Assembly (NCBI RefSeq): GCF_001547935.1
Contig: NZ_AP014635.1
Span: 3,038,001-3,102,000 of the forward strand
DNA length: 64,000 nt
From: Vibrio tritonius
GTDB taxonomy: Bacteria > Pseudomonadota > Gammaproteobacteria > Enterobacterales > Vibrionaceae
Direction: 5' to 3'
The notes under the pieces were generated by a model, which saw nothing but the letters and a program-made list of their open reading frames with translations, was not told where the DNA came from and searched no databases. Below, piece after piece: positions 30,680 through 40,549 of the stretch (positions are counted from its first letter, which is position 1; each line of letters begins with the position of its first letter). Position numbers and translations under genes: made by a program.

Positions 30680-30958
30680 ATGCCACAACTTAGCCGTACC
30701 GTATTAATTCAAAACAAGCTGGGGCTACACGCTCGAGCAGCCGTAAAATTGGTTGAACTCGCACAAGCTTATGATGCTGTGCTTACGATTCAGGGGCAAG
30801 ATGGTAAAGAAGCCACTGCAGACACCGTAATTGGTTTATTAATGCTGGAATCAGCACAAGGGCAGAACATCACTATATCTGCAGAAGGTTCACAAGCCGA
30901 GCAAGCATTAGAGGCTGCGTGTCATCTTATCGAAGATAAATTCGACGAAGACGAGTAA
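30680..30958 (+). CDS. npr: Nitrogen PTS phosphocarrier NPr
   Basis: HPr-like phosphocarrier (92 aa) of the nitrogen phosphotransferase system, passing phosphate from EI-Ntr to PtsN. The active His is H17 in [17 protein letters not shown], and the second half has [14 protein letters not shown]. It is the last gene of the rpoN-hpf-ptsN-rapZ-npr operon. No clear rho-independent terminator follows; a truncated MITE-like repeat begins 54 bases downstream. Confidence 0.95.
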   Translation: MPQLSRTVLIQNKLGLHARAAVKLVELAQAYDAVLTIQGQDGKEATADTVIGLLMLESAQGQNITISAEGSQAEQALEAACHLIEDKFDEDE

Positions 30959-31011
30959 AACGACGTCCCCTTAAAATAAATACTTGGCTAAGATAAAACG
31001 AATTAAGTTAC

Positions 31012-31118
31012 TATACCCAAATGACCTCAAGATGCAGACTTCAGAGCTTCATCAACGAGCACAGGTCAAGTTCAATGATGGAAGGAATGGTCATTCCCTT
31101 TCAGCGTCATTGAGCGCA
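31012..31118 (+). repeat. Truncated left half of a MITE-like repeat (copy 1)
   Basis: Starts with the terminal sequence TATACCCAAATGACCTCAAG and follows copies 2 and 3 for about 107 bases, then stops matching. The right half, including its terminal repeat, is missing. It lies in the npr-mgtE gap and ends about 30 bases before the mgtE ATG. Confidence 0.85.
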
Positions 31119-31150
31119 TATTGTCATTATCAGAACATTAGGGGGCTCCT

Positions 31151-32509
31151 ATGGCAGAGCAAATAGAATTCGATCAAGCTCACCAAACCCTCCATGAAAT
31201 CACTCAGGCGTTAGAAAACGGTCGTTTTGTCCATGTCCGCAGACAGTTGCAGGATATGGAGCCAGAAGACATTGCGATTCTATTAGAAGCCTCTCCTCGT
31301 AAATCCCGTGAAGTACTTTGGCAACTCACTGACCCAGAAGATTATGGTGAAATCCTCGACGAGCTAGCAGAGGATGTCAAAGACGCTCTGGTGTCGAAAA
31401 TGGCACCCGAGAAACTCGCCGAAGTTACTGAAGGGATGGATACCGATGACGTAGCTTACGTCTTACGTAGCTTGCCAGATGATCTCTCGCGAGAAGTCTT
31501 GTCCCAGATGGACAGTGCCGACCGACTGCGCGTCGAAATGGCCCTCTCCTACCCTGAAGATACCGCCGGCGGAATCATGAACACCGACGTCATCACGATT
31601 CGCAGCGATGTGGACGTTGACGTGGTATTGCGCTATTTGCGCATGAAGGGCGAGTTACCTGAGCTTACGGATGCGCTGTATGTCGTCGATAGCTCAAACC
31701 AATTGATAGGCCATCTTTCTCTGTCGGTGTTACTCACAACTCAACCTGACGTGCCGGTTGCCGAGGTAATGGAAGATGCCGATGAAGCCATCCGTGTCGA
31801 TACTAAAGACTCTGATGTTGCCAGCCTCTTTGAACGTCGTAATTGGATTTCTGCCCCCGTGGTGGATGAAAACCAAGTTCTCGTTGGTCGTATTACCATC
31901 GATGACGTGGTGGATATCATCCGTGAAGATGCTGAACACTCCATGATGAGCATGGCTGGTATGGATGATGACGAAGACACCTTTGCCCCAGTGTTTAAAT
32001 CAGCGCGCAAACGCAGTATTTGGTTGGGCGCGAATGTACTAGCCGCTCTTGCTGCGGCCTCTGTTTCCAACATGTTCGAATCCACTTTAGAACAGATGGC
32101 CTCGATTGCAGTGCTGATGACCATAGTGCCATCGATGGGTGGGGTTGCTGGTAACCAAACCGTGGCACTGGTTATTCGTGGTTTGGCTCTTGGCCATATT
32201 GGTAGCAGTAATAAAAAAGAACTGCTCTATAAAGAAGCTGCGATTGGCCTGCTTAACGGTATTCTATGGGCATTATTGATTGGTGCGATTGTCATGCTCT
32301 GGAAGGGTAATCTTATGTTAGGTGCCATTATTTCTGCCGCAATGTTAACCAACTTATTTGTTGCTGGTATTGCCGGGGTAACAATTCCGATAATTCTCAA
32401 GAAAATGAACATTGACCCAGCACTCGCGGGAGGGATGGCACTCACAACCGTCACCGATGTCGTCGGACTCTCCGCTTTCTTGGGATTGGCCACGTTTCTC
32501 ATTCATTAG
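31151..32509 (+). CDS. mgtE: Magnesium transporter MgtE
   Basis: Mg2+ channel/transporter of the SLC41-like MgtE family. The 452-aa product has the cytoplasmic MgtE N domain (residues about 1-130), a CBS pair (about 135-260, with VDVDVVLRYLRMKGELPELTDALYVVD and APVVDENQVLVGRITIDDVVDIIRED), then five membrane helices. The pore region has TIVPSMGGVAGNQTVALVIRGLALG and AGGMALTTVTDVVGLSAFLGLA. Ribosome binding site AGGGGG precedes the ATG. No M-box-type structure is evident upstream; the region is mostly a truncated repeat. Confidence 0.95.
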   Translation: MAEQIEFDQAHQTLHEITQALENGRFVHVRRQLQDMEPEDIAILLEASPRKSREVLWQLTDPEDYGEILDELAEDVKDALVSKMAPEKLAEVTEGMDTDDVAYVLRSLPDDLSREVLSQMDSADRLRVEMALSYPEDTAGGIMNTDVITIRSDVDVDVVLRYLRMKGELPELTDALYVVDSSNQLIGHLSLSVLLTTQPDVPVAEVMEDADEAIRVDTKDSDVASLFERRNWISAPVVDENQVLVGRITIDDVVDIIREDAEHSMMSMAGMDDDEDTFAPVFKSARKRSIWLGANVLAALAAASVSNMFESTLEQMASIAVLMTIVPSMGGVAGNQTVALVIRGLALGHIGSSNKKELLYKEAAIGLLNGILWALLIGAIVMLWKGNLMLGAIISAAMLTNLFVAGIAGVTIPIILKKMNIDPALAGGMALTTVTDVVGLSAFLGLATFLIH

Positions 32510-32531
32510 CATTTTCGCCATCAAAAAAACA

Positions 32532-32567
32532 AAAGCCGAGCGACATGATATCGTTCGGCTTTCTTTT
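32532..32567. terminator. Bidirectional terminator between mgtE and pmbA
   Basis: Stem AAAGCCGA-GCGA / TCGT-TCGGCTTT with a short AT loop and T-rich flank on both strands, between convergent genes. Confidence 0.85.
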
Positions 32568-32583
32568 ATCGAGTTTGGGCAAA

Positions 32584-33927
32584 TTACTCGCCGGCTACTT
32601 TCATCTTATCAAGCAAGATTGAACCGGTTTGAATTTGAGAACGAGTCTCTACATCAGATCCCACTGCGACGATCTGCTGGAACATGTCTTTCAAGTTACT
32701 TGCTACTGTAAAACCAGACACTGGGTATTGAATCTGTCCATTTTCGACCCAGAAACCTGCAGCGCCACGAGAATAGTCGCCAGTAACAATATTTACACCT
32801 TGCCCCATCACTTCAGTGACTAACAAGCCAGTGCCAAGTTCTTTCAGCATCTGCTCATAGTTTTGCCCCGTCGACTTCACAAACCAGTTATGAATACCAC
32901 CAGCATGACCCGTTGGTGTCATATTCATTTTACGCGCGGCATAGCTGGTAAGCAGGTAAGTCGCCAAGGTACCATCGGTAATAATATCAAGGTCTTTTGT
33001 GGCAACACCTTCACTATCAAATGGCGTAGAGGCTAAACCACGTAGGATGTGGGGACGCTCATGAACGTTAAACCATTCTGGTAGAATCTGCTTACCTAAA
33101 TGGTCAACCAAAAACGATGATTTACGATACAGATTACCACCGCTGATTGCCATCACAAGGTGTCCCATCAGCCCAGTCGCAACGTCGGCAGCAAACATGA
33201 TTGGGTAGTGGCCAGTTTTCACTTTGCGCGCATCTAAACGGTTTACAGTATCTTTTGCGGCCTCTTCCCCGACTTGTTGAGGAGTCCACAAATCCTCTTT
33301 ATGACGAGCAACGGTGTAACTGTAATCTCGCTCCATCTCTCCATTTTGACCTTCACCAATAACACAGCAGCTAATGCTATGACGGCTAGAAGCAAAGCTC
33401 GCAAGTAAACCATGGCTATTACCATACACTCGCACACCGTAGTGGCTGTCATAGCTACCACCATCGCTTTGTTTAATCTTATCACTGTAACCAAGAGCAA
33501 CACGCTCAGCTTCAATGGCAATTTGCGCGGCTTTATCTGGGTCAGGAACATCCGGGTGGAAAAGATCCAAATCAGGAATCTCTTTCACCATTAATTCTTT
33601 CGGCGCAGGCCCTGCGTAAGGGTCTTCAGACGTGTATTGGGCGATATCTAATGCAGCTTGTACCGTCTGGTGAATGGCTTTTTCACTGAGATCAGAAGTA
33701 GAAGCACTACCTTTACGTTGACCACGATAGACAGTGATACCTAACGCGCCATCACTGTTGAATTCGACGTTTTCTACCTCACACATACGGGTAGAAACAC
33801 TCAGACCTGTACTTTTTGTAATGGCGACTTCAGCGGCATCTGCACCGTTTGAAGCCATCTCTAACGCTTTTGCGACAGCGGCTTCTAGCTCGATCCGCTG
33901 CGCAGCGACTTGCTGTTTTACATCCAT
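32584..33927 (-). CDS. pmbA: Metalloprotease-family protein PmbA/TldE
   Basis: TldE/PmbA subunit. In E. coli it pairs with TldD as a heterodimeric protease processing microcin B17 and degrading CcdA. The 447-aa product has the conserved N-terminal block [31 protein letters not shown]. The C-terminal part has the SKGSAGF-like stretch [34 protein letters not shown]. As expected for TldE it lacks the HExxH metal motif present in TldD. It diverges from darP/yjgA, its usual neighbour. Confidence 0.94.
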   Translation of the reverse strand: MDVKQQVAAQRIELEAAVAKALEMASNGADAAEVAITKSTGLSVSTRMCEVENVEFNSDGALGITVYRGQRKGSASTSDLSEKAIHQTVQAALDIAQYTSEDPYAGPAPKELMVKEIPDLDLFHPDVPDPDKAAQIAIEAERVALGYSDKIKQSDGGSYDSHYGVRVYGNSHGLLASFASSRHSISCCVIGEGQNGEMERDYSYTVARHKEDLWTPQQVGEEAAKDTVNRLDARKVKTGHYPIMFAADVATGLMGHLVMAISGGNLYRKSSFLVDHLGKQILPEWFNVHERPHILRGLASTPFDSEGVATKDLDIITDGTLATYLLTSYAARKMNMTPTGHAGGIHNWFVKSTGQNYEQMLKELGTGLLVTEVMGQGVNIVTGDYSRGAAGFWVENGQIQYPVSGFTVASNLKDMFQQIVAVGSDVETRSQIQTGSILLDKMKVAGE

Positions 33928-34035
33928 ATTTCATCCAAACTCTAAGGCATCGTATACCTAGGATAACAAGAATTTCGCTTTCTCCCCATGATTCTTGCTA
34001 AAATAGCAGACATAAATAACTCACTAGTGAAGAAA

Positions 34036-34563
34036 ATGGCTCGTAAAAACCAAAAAGCTCCTTGGGAAGAGGAAGAAGAAATCATCTGGGTTAGTAAAAC
34101 TGAGATGAAAAACGACATGATTGAACTGCAAAAATTAGGGGAAGAGTTAGTTGAACTCAAACCATCAGTTCTTGAAAAGTTTCCTTTACCTGACGATCTG
34201 GCTGATGCGATCAAAGATGCACAACGCTTCGACAAAGAAGCTCGTCGCCGTCAGCTTCAATATATCGGTAAAATCATGCGTAACATTGATCCTGAGCCGC
34301 TACAAGCAGCTTTAGACAAAGTACGTAATAAGCACTCTCAATCTACAGCTATGCTGCACAAGCTGGAAGAGATGCGTGACCGTATCGTTGAAGAAGGCGA
34401 CAAAGCGATTGAAGATGTCCTAGCTATTTATCCTGACGTAGACCGCCAACGTCTACGCCAGCTTGCTCGCCAAGCTCGTAAAGAAAAAGAGGGTTCTAAG
34501 CCGCCTAAAGCGTCTCGTGAAATCTTCCAATTGCTAAAAGATCTCTACCTAGAAGAATACTGA
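34036..34563 (+). CDS. darP: Ribosome biogenesis protein DarP (YjgA)
   Basis: DUF615 protein associated with the 50S subunit. In E. coli it acts during late large-subunit assembly. The 175-aa highly charged, mostly helical protein begins [25 protein letters not shown]. It ends with the family segment [15 protein letters not shown] and EIFQLLKDL. The ATG at 34036 is chosen because it gives the conserved start; an upstream open frame from 33988 adds 16 unrelated residues. It diverges from pmbA. Confidence 0.93.
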   Translation: MARKNQKAPWEEEEEIIWVSKTEMKNDMIELQKLGEELVELKPSVLEKFPLPDDLADAIKDAQRFDKEARRRQLQYIGKIMRNIDPEPLQAALDKVRNKHSQSTAMLHKLEEMRDRIVEEGDKAIEDVLAIYPDVDRQRLRQLARQARKEKEGSKPPKASREIFQLLKDLYLEEY

Positions 34564-34571
34564 TCTTCTTA

Positions 34572-34837
34572 TATACCCAAATGACCTCAAGATGCAGACT
34601 TCAGAGCTTCATCAACGAGTACAGATCAAGCTCAATGACGGAAGGAATGGTCATTCCCTTTCAACGTCATTGAGCGCAGAAATGGGCTTGTTGATGAGCT
34701 CCCAAAGGGCGAGTTGTATTCGCTTCTATGCTACGTTACCGATTTTCTACGTAGAATAACTATGTATTCAAATCGGTGCCTTGCCTATGAGCGAATACAT
34801 TCTCGCTGAAACCGTATCTTGAGGTTACTTGGGTATA
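34572..34837. mobile_element. MITE-like element, full copy (copy 2)
   Basis: 266 bp with 24-bp terminal inverted repeats: the left end TATACCCAAATGACCTCAAG and the right end read on the other strand differ at two positions. Nested inverted repeats inside allow the whole element to fold as a long hairpin. No transposase frame is present. About seven substitutions, all transitions by hand count, separate it from copy 3. It starts 8 bases after the darP stop. Confidence 0.88.
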
Positions 34838-34859
34838 GAGCAATGAATAAAGCGCAAAC

Positions 34860-34882
34860 TACCACTGGCGCCGCCAGTGGTA
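34860..34882. other. Perfect 10-bp inverted repeat with 3-base loop
   Basis: TACCACTGGC-GCC-GCCAGTGGTA between the MITE copy and the thiQ terminator. GC-rich hairpin without a T run on either side. Function unknown; it could be a second stem of a two-part terminator or an mRNA-stabilising hairpin. Confidence 0.6.
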
Positions 34883-34902
34883 ACGCTGTCTTTCTTCCAG
34901 TA

Positions 34903-34934
34903 AAAAATGCCAGGCGTCATTCTGGCTTTTTTTA
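34903..34934. terminator. Terminator between darP and thiQ, probably bidirectional
   Basis: Stem GCCAG / CTGGC with AAAAAAT before and TTTTTTT after, T-rich in either direction. It would end the minus-strand thiBPQ transcript and readthrough from darP. Confidence 0.75.
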
Positions 34935-34991
34935 TATCTAAAAGAGCTCCCCATTCACCAGGTGCTATCATTATGTGGTCATAGATTGCTA

Positions 34992-35723
34992 TTAGCTTCC
35001 TGCTTGAACAAATTGAGCCAATGGTTCATAAGCATTCTCGCTATTTAAGGCTTCAATAGCATCAACCACTTGTACTTGACCGTGCGACATAAAGGCAAAG
35101 TCAGTCGCAATCGCTCTTGCATCTGAAATATGGTGAGTAACCATTAATACACTGGCTTGGCGCTCTGTGGCTAAGCGCTGTACCAGCGCTAACATCTCTT
35201 CACGTAAAATAGGATCTAAAGCCGAAAAAGGCTCATCAAGTAACCAAACGGAATGTGGTTGCACAAAGCAGCGCGCTAATGCAACTCGCTGCCTTTGCCC
35301 ACCAGACAACTGTTCTGGTAATCGTTCAATCACATGTTCCAACCCGACTTGCTGTGCCGCTTGCGCGACTTGTTGCCACTGCGAAGAGGAAAGCTTCAAT
35401 CCTGGGTGCAACCCCAAGGCAATATTTTGCTTTACCGTTAAATGGGCAAAGAGATTATGCTCTTGAAAAAGCATCGCAAACGGTCGCTTATATGGCGCTT
35501 TGCCATTTAATCGCTCACCAAAAAAACGAATTTCACCAAAGTTTGGTTCAATGAATCCAGCCACAAGGCTCAGTAAGGTCGATTTCCCTGAACCACTTGG
35601 TCCCATAAGCGCCAAAATACGACCTTGAGTCATGGTTAAATCAAACTCGAACCACTCTTGCTGATATTCATATTTCACACCGTCAAGAACTAACATTGGC
35701 GACTTGGGCTTTTCCACTGACAT
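34992..35723 (-). CDS. thiQ: Thiamine ABC transporter ATP-binding protein ThiQ
   Basis: ATPase of the ThiBPQ thiamine/TPP importer. The 243-aa product has Walker A GPSGSGKST (about 41-49), signature EQLSGGQRQRVALARC, Walker B VWLLDEPFSALD and switch His MVTHHISDA. The start at 35723 is kept because GGAG lies five bases upstream, although the frame overlaps thiP by 34 bases; a later ATG at 35696 is possible. It is the last gene of the TPP-riboswitch-controlled operon. Confidence 0.95.
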   Translation of the reverse strand: MSVEKPKSPMLVLDGVKYEYQQEWFEFDLTMTQGRILALMGPSGSGKSTLLSLVAGFIEPNFGEIRFFGERLNGKAPYKRPFAMLFQEHNLFAHLTVKQNIALGLHPGLKLSSSQWQQVAQAAQQVGLEHVIERLPEQLSGGQRQRVALARCFVQPHSVWLLDEPFSALDPILREEMLALVQRLATERQASVLMVTHHISDARAIATDFAFMSHGQVQVVDAIEALNSENAYEPLAQFVQAGS

Positions 35724-37285
35724 AACATCTCCACTAGATAGAACACGCCAACACTAAAGAGCAATAACGTAAATGAAACAACTGCGGCAGCATCCATCTG
35801 ATAGGATCCCAGCAGTTGATATAAATAAAGCGGTAAGGTGAGAAAGTCATCGCTACCAAATAAAGCCACCGCACTTAGGTCTCCAAGTGACAGAAGAAAA
35901 CTCAAGCTCATGGCTTGAGCAATCGGACCTTTAAGCGCTCGAAACTCCACCAGCATTAACCTCTGCCAGCCTTTCATGCCTAAACTGGCACATAAAAACT
36001 GATACTGCTGTTGAATCTGCAGCAGCGGTTGGCTCAGCGTTTTTATCACATATGGCAGAGCCATCAAGGCGTTAACCAACATAACCACCCAGTATGCATG
36101 GCTAAATACATCAAATTGTTCACGCAGTAGCAAAAACAATCCAGTACTGATCACCAAGCCCGGCGTCACAAGAATAATCGTACCAATGAGCTCAATCCCC
36201 GTGGCTTGCACGTTGCGCTGACGAAGACGCAATGCACGACTGGTTAAGAGAATCCCCACACCGACAACACAGGCGAAAATACTGGAACCAAGAGCCACTC
36301 GCACCGAAGTCCATAGCGCTTGCCAATATTCCCCACGAGTAAGCACCGACCAGAGCTGTTGATTTATACCGCTTGATACCACCATAACTAACGGGGGTAT
36401 CACGAGTAGCAAAACAAACCCAAGCCAAAAACCATCCCAAATACGCAATGTTCGCGTCATACGTAACCCAAAGTTACCCGCATTACCGCTTTGATTATTG
36501 ACAGGAATAACTCGAGAAAATGAATGTAAACCCCAGTAAAGTAGAGAACAGAGCAACATCTGCCAAATGGCCAATAGTGCTCCCGTGGGTAAATCAAAGT
36601 CGTATTTAATTGCCTGATAAATGGCAAGTTCAATAGTGGTCGATTTAGGTCCACCACCCAGTGCCATTACCGTCGCAAAACTGGTAAAACAGAGCATAAA
36701 AACCAGCCCGGCGATATGCGGAATTTGCTCTCTTAAACGAGGCCATTCAACCCACTTAAACTTTTGCCAGTAGCTCATACCTAAGTGAGCGCACAGTTTG
36801 TGCTGATCTTGCGGGATCCCCTGCAAATTCTGCAGCATCAGTCGACTGGCATAAGGGAGGTTAAAAAATACATGCGCCAGTAAAATACCGCCTAAACCAT
36901 AAATATTAAAAGGTAACGTACCGTCTAGCGAAGAGAATACCTTTGCCAACCAACCGCTGCGTCCATAGATAGCGAGCAATCCAAACACGGCAACCAATGA
37001 AGGTAAGACGAGCGTCATACCAAATAATTTAAGTAATAACCCCTTGCCAGGGAAAGAACGGCGATAACAAACATGGGCAACCGGAATGGCTAGCACGACA
37101 CTGATTAAGGTCGAAAGCGAAGCTTGATAGAAACTAAACCACGTCACGTGCAGATAATACGAATCCTGCACTATCGTCATTAATGAAAAGACAGAGGTTT
37201 GCTGCAGCAGTGATAACACCGCCGCAGCAACAAAGCATATCACCATGGCAGCGAGCCATAGGCCAGTTTTCGGAATGGTATTCAA
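35690..37285 (-). CDS. thiP: Thiamine ABC transporter permease ThiP
   Basis: Inner-membrane permease of ThiBPQ. At 531 aa it is a duplicated permease with about twelve helices and two binding-protein-dependent permease domains. The EAA-type loops are SYWQKFKWVEWPRLREQIP in the first half and KGWQRLMLVEFRALKGPIA in the second. The start is a TTG at 37285 with AGGAA a few bases upstream; no ATG lies between it and the first helix core. It begins nine bases after the thiB stop. Confidence 0.94.
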   Translation of the reverse strand: MNTIPKTGLWLAAMVICFVAAAVLSLLQQTSVFSLMTIVQDSYYLHVTWFSFYQASLSTLISVVLAIPVAHVCYRRSFPGKGLLLKLFGMTLVLPSLVAVFGLLAIYGRSGWLAKVFSSLDGTLPFNIYGLGGILLAHVFFNLPYASRLMLQNLQGIPQDQHKLCAHLGMSYWQKFKWVEWPRLREQIPHIAGLVFMLCFTSFATVMALGGGPKSTTIELAIYQAIKYDFDLPTGALLAIWQMLLCSLLYWGLHSFSRVIPVNNQSGNAGNFGLRMTRTLRIWDGFWLGFVLLLVIPPLVMVVSSGINQQLWSVLTRGEYWQALWTSVRVALGSSIFACVVGVGILLTSRALRLRQRNVQATGIELIGTIILVTPGLVISTGLFLLLREQFDVFSHAYWVVMLVNALMALPYVIKTLSQPLLQIQQQYQFLCASLGMKGWQRLMLVEFRALKGPIAQAMSLSFLLSLGDLSAVALFGSDDFLTLPLYLYQLLGSYQMDAAAVVSFTLLLFSVGVFYLVEMLCQWKSPSRQC

Positions 37286-37294
37286 CGGAAATTC

Positions 37295-38302
37295 CTAGCG
37301 CGAAACCGCTTGTTGCCACTCACGAATCCAACCTTTGCGATGGGTAGCCACCGTTTGAGGGTCAATACTTAACGCTGTCTTGGGCATATCGAGTGAATCG
37401 AAACCTTGTGGTAGTTCAACTGAAGTCACTGGATACATCCAGTTCGTTGTAGGAATCACTTTTTGGAATGCATCAGTCAGCATGAACTGCAAAAATTGGT
37501 CGGCGAGCTTGCCGTGTTGAGTACTTTTTACCTTAGCCGCTACTTCCACTTGCATATAATTACCTTCTGCAAAATGGGCCGTCGCATAATGGTTGTTGCT
37601 TTCGGCAATCAAATGATAAGCCGGAGAGGTGGTATAGGAGAGCACCATGTCAGACTCGCCTTTTAAAAACATGGAGTAAGCTTCAGACCAACCTTTTGTC
37701 ACCGTGACCGTCTTCTTCGCTAACTGTTGCCAAGCTTTAGGAGCGCTATCGCCATACACCTCTTTCATCCAGAGCAATAAGCCTTGTCCAGGAGTCGATG
37801 TCCTAGGATCTTGGTAAATCACTTTCAAATCAGAGCGCTTTTCAACTAGCTCACGTAATGATGATGGTGGATTCGTTAGTTTAGTTTTGTCGTAAACAAA
37901 CGCAAAATAGCCGTAATCATATGGGATAAAGGTGTTATCTTGCCAACCGTTAGGCAGGGTTAATCCATCAAGGTCGACTGACGTTGGAGCAAAGAGACCG
38001 GTTTTGTTTGCTTCCGCTATCAGGTTGTTATCTAACCCAAGCACAACATCCGCTTTGCTGTGCTGACCTTCTAAACGTAGGCGATTTAAAATCGACACAC
38101 CATCTGCTAGCGGCACCCATTTCAACTCACAACCACATTGGGCTTCAAAGGCGGTTTTGATAGCAGGTCCAGGTCCCCAATCGGAAGTAAAGGAGTCATA
38201 GGTATATACTGTCAGCGTTTCTGGCTGGGCCAATGCGACAGTGGAAAAGGCAATACAACTTAAGGTGGTAACACTTAGGGTTGAAATAATAGAGGTTTTC
38301 AA
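37295..38302 (-). CDS. thiB: Thiamine-binding periplasmic protein ThiB
   Basis: Periplasmic solute-binding protein for thiamine, TMP and TPP. The 335-aa product has a signal peptide (KTSIISTLSVTTLSCIAFSTVALA). Then follow QPETLTVYTYDSFTSDWGPGPAIK and LRLEGQHSKADVVLGLDNNL, typical of ThiB. I place the start at a TTG (38302) with AAAGGAG eight bases upstream. A longer ATG frame begins at 38386 inside the TPP aptamer and its first 28 codons are riboswitch and linker, so it is rejected. Confidence 0.92.
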   Translation of the reverse strand: MKTSIISTLSVTTLSCIAFSTVALAQPETLTVYTYDSFTSDWGPGPAIKTAFEAQCGCELKWVPLADGVSILNRLRLEGQHSKADVVLGLDNNLIAEANKTGLFAPTSVDLDGLTLPNGWQDNTFIPYDYGYFAFVYDKTKLTNPPSSLRELVEKRSDLKVIYQDPRTSTPGQGLLLWMKEVYGDSAPKAWQQLAKKTVTVTKGWSEAYSMFLKGESDMVLSYTTSPAYHLIAESNNHYATAHFAEGNYMQVEVAAKVKSTQHGKLADQFLQFMLTDAFQKVIPTTNWMYPVTSVELPQGFDSLDMPKTALSIDPQTVATHRKGWIREWQQAVSR

Positions 38303-38378
38303 GGCTCGCTCTCCTTTAATGTGAGCGGCACAGGCTTGAGGGTGGGTGCAATAAATTCGAAGTTCGATTTTGACAACC

Positions 38379-38514
38379 GCACTCAATTCCTACGCCAGCA
38401 TTATCTGGTTCAGGTGTTTAACCCTCTAGTGAGTCATCTCACTAAAGTGATTAACGGGTCCCGGATATCGTCCGATCTCAGCCTCGCGTAAACGCGTAGC
38501 CCCCCGATGAGTGC
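38379..38514 (-). promoter_or_regulatory. TPP (THI-box) riboswitch controlling thiBPQ
   Basis: Minus strand, read from 38514. Closing stem GCACTCA pairs with TGAGTGC at the other end. The conserved GGGG-GCT-type P2 region, GCTGAGAT, a variable P3a hairpin, ACCC, and the sensor motif ACCTGAACCAGATAATGCTGG followed by GCGTAGGAA are all present in order. It ends about 76 bases before the thiB start. No terminator is evident in that gap, so control is more likely at translation initiation; that last point is inference. Confidence 0.95.
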
Positions 38515-38545
38515 CAAGGATTGTAAAGCGAAATGAAATAATTCG

Positions 38546-39181
38546 CTACTGTGTTGTTTGGGAATTGTAACCCCAACGTTCCATAAGTTGTTGGTCAATG
38601 CCTAAGTGATCTAACACTCGGGCGACCATAAAATTCACCATATCATCAATCGTTTGTGGCTTATGATAAAACGCGGGGGCAGCAGGCATGATCGTCACGC
38701 CCATTTGCGATAATTGATGCATATTAGCTAAATGAATGGTGGAAAATGGCGTTTCTCGCACCACCAACAGCAAATGACCCTTCTCTTTAATCACTACATC
38801 AGCCGCACGCTCAATCAAATTGTCAGACATACCATGAGCGATGGCTGCAACACTACCAGCAGAACATGGGCACACCACCATTTGCTTGGGTGCAGCTGAG
38901 CCTGATGCGACTGGAGAAAACCAATCCTCTTTGCCACACACGACCAAAAGCTCTGGTTTACATCCCAGTTGTTTCACTAACGCTTTTTGTGCAGCGTCTG
39001 GACCAGCCGGCAGTTTAAGGCCATGCTCCGTGGCTAATACCACACGAGCTGCCGATGAAATCAAAAGATAGACTTGGTACTCGGCCTCAATCAAGCATTC
39101 GAGTAAACGTATCCCATAAGGGGCACCTGATGCACCGGTCCAAGCAAGGGTAATTCGTTTGCGGGGCGCTGAATCTGTCAT
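38546..39181 (-). CDS. ubiX: Flavin prenyltransferase UbiX
   Basis: Makes the prenylated FMN cofactor needed by the UbiD decarboxylase in ubiquinone synthesis. The 211-aa flavoprotein has [21 protein letters not shown] at the N terminus, [27 protein letters not shown] in the centre, and [18 protein letters not shown], all strongly conserved in UbiX/Pad1. It lies three bases downstream of mpl, so the two are probably cotranscribed. Confidence 0.95.
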   Translation of the reverse strand: MTDSAPRKRITLAWTGASGAPYGIRLLECLIEAEYQVYLLISSAARVVLATEHGLKLPAGPDAAQKALVKQLGCKPELLVVCGKEDWFSPVASGSAAPKQMVVCPCSAGSVAAIAHGMSDNLIERAADVVIKEKGHLLLVVRETPFSTIHLANMHQLSQMGVTIMPAAPAFYHKPQTIDDMVNFMVARVLDHLGIDQQLMERWGYNSQTTQ

Positions 39182-39184
39182 AGT

Positions 39185-40549
39185 TTATTCATTCCCTTTC
39201 TGTTTAAGTGCATTCAGCAACTTGTCGTGAATTCCGCCAAAGCCGCCATTACTCATGACTAATATCTGATCGCCTTGCTGTGCTTCTGCCACTATCATAG
39301 CGACCAATTCATCGATATCATCACTCACTTTTGCGATCTGCTCACAGTGTTCAGCTACTTCTTTGACCGACCATGAAATCGAACTCGGTTGGAATAAAAA
39401 CACTTCATCAGCACAGTGGAGAGATTGCGCTAGCGTGGCTTTGTGTACTCCTAACTTCATGGTCGCAGAGCGTGGTTCGAGCACAGCAAGAATCCGTTTC
39501 TCTCCCACTTTATTACGCAAACCTTGAAGCGTTGTTTCAATAGCCGTTGGGTGATGGGCAAAATCATCGTAAACCGCCACACCGCTCTCTTCCCCTTTGT
39601 ACTCTAGACGACGCTTAGTATTTACAAAAGAGGCTAATGCGTCACATGCCAAGTCCGGTGTTACACCGACATGGCGCGCTGCCCCAATCGCCATGATGGC
39701 ATTTTGCATGTTGTGATCGCCCACCAGATCCCATTTTACCGTGCCGACAATCTCATTTTTAAACAGCACGTCAAACTCACTCGCATCATTGCTGCGTTTT
39801 TGCGCATCCCACTCGCCTTCTACACCTGAAAATTCCGTTTCACTCCAACATCCTCGACGTAAAACATCGGCTAATGCAGTGTCTTCGCTTGGTGCAAAGA
39901 TACGGCCATTACCCGGTACAGTTCGCACTAAATGATGGAATTGACGTTTTATCGCTTCAAGATCATCAAAGATGTCTGCATGATCAAACTCAAGATTATT
40001 CATGACTAACGTGCGCGGATGGTAATGTACGAACTTAGAACGCTTATCGAAAAAAGCACTGTCATATTCGTCTGCTTCAACGACAAAAAACATACTTTCG
40101 CCGAGTCTAGCCGAGATACCAAAGTTGCCAAGTACGCCGCCGACCAAAAATCCCGGCTGATATCCACAAAAATCGAGAATCCAAGTAAGCATACTTGAAG
40201 TCGTTGTTTTACCGTGAGTACCAGAAACAGCTAATACCCAACGGTCATATAACAAGTGTTCTTGCAGCCATTGCGGCCCAGATGTATAGCGCAAATTATG
40301 GTTAAGAACATACTCTACACATGGGTTACCTCGACTCATAGCGTTACCAATGACCACTAAATCTGGCTGAGGCTCAAGCTGAGAAGGATCAAATCCTTCA
40401 ATAATTTCAATACCCTGCGCTTCTAACATCGTACTCATGGGAGGATAGACATTGGCGTCAGAGCCTGTGACCTTATACCCCATCTGGCGAGCTAAGGTTG
40501 CCAATCCACCCATAAAAGTTCCACAGATGCCCAAGATATGAATATGCAT
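39185..40549 (-). CDS. mpl: Murein peptide ligase Mpl
   Basis: UDP-N-acetylmuramate:L-alanyl-gamma-D-glutamyl-meso-diaminopimelate ligase, which reattaches recycled tripeptide to UDP-MurNAc. The 454-aa Mur-ligase-fold protein begins MHIHILGICGTFMGGLATLA, has the ATP-binding VSGTHGKTTTSSML, NNLEFDHADIF and AVYDDFAHHPTAIETTL. The ATG at 40549 is chosen because it gives the conserved start; the frame is open to 40600. It diverges from fbp, as in E. coli. Confidence 0.95.
   Translation of the reverse strand: MHIHILGICGTFMGGLATLARQMGYKVTGSDANVYPPMSTMLEAQGIEIIEGFDPSQLEPQPDLVVIGNAMSRGNPCVEYVLNHNLRYTSGPQWLQEHLLYDRWVLAVSGTHGKTTTSSMLTWILDFCGYQPGFLVGGVLGNFGISARLGESMFFVVEADEYDSAFFDKRSKFVHYHPRTLVMNNLEFDHADIFDDLEAIKRQFHHLVRTVPGNGRIFAPSEDTALADVLRRGCWSETEFSGVEGEWDAQKRSNDASEFDVLFKNEIVGTVKWDLVGDHNMQNAIMAIGAARHVGVTPDLACDALASFVNTKRRLEYKGEESGVAVYDDFAHHPTAIETTLQGLRNKVGEKRILAVLEPRSATMKLGVHKATLAQSLHCADEVFLFQPSSISWSVKEVAEHCEQIAKVSDDIDELVAMIVAEAQQGDQILVMSNGGFGGIHDKLLNALKQKGNE

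Noticed and set aside
38303..38386. Extended N terminus of thiB (28 codons)
   Set aside because: Falls in the TPP aptamer and the linker and would precede the signal peptide; the TTG at 38302 with AAAGGAG is better.
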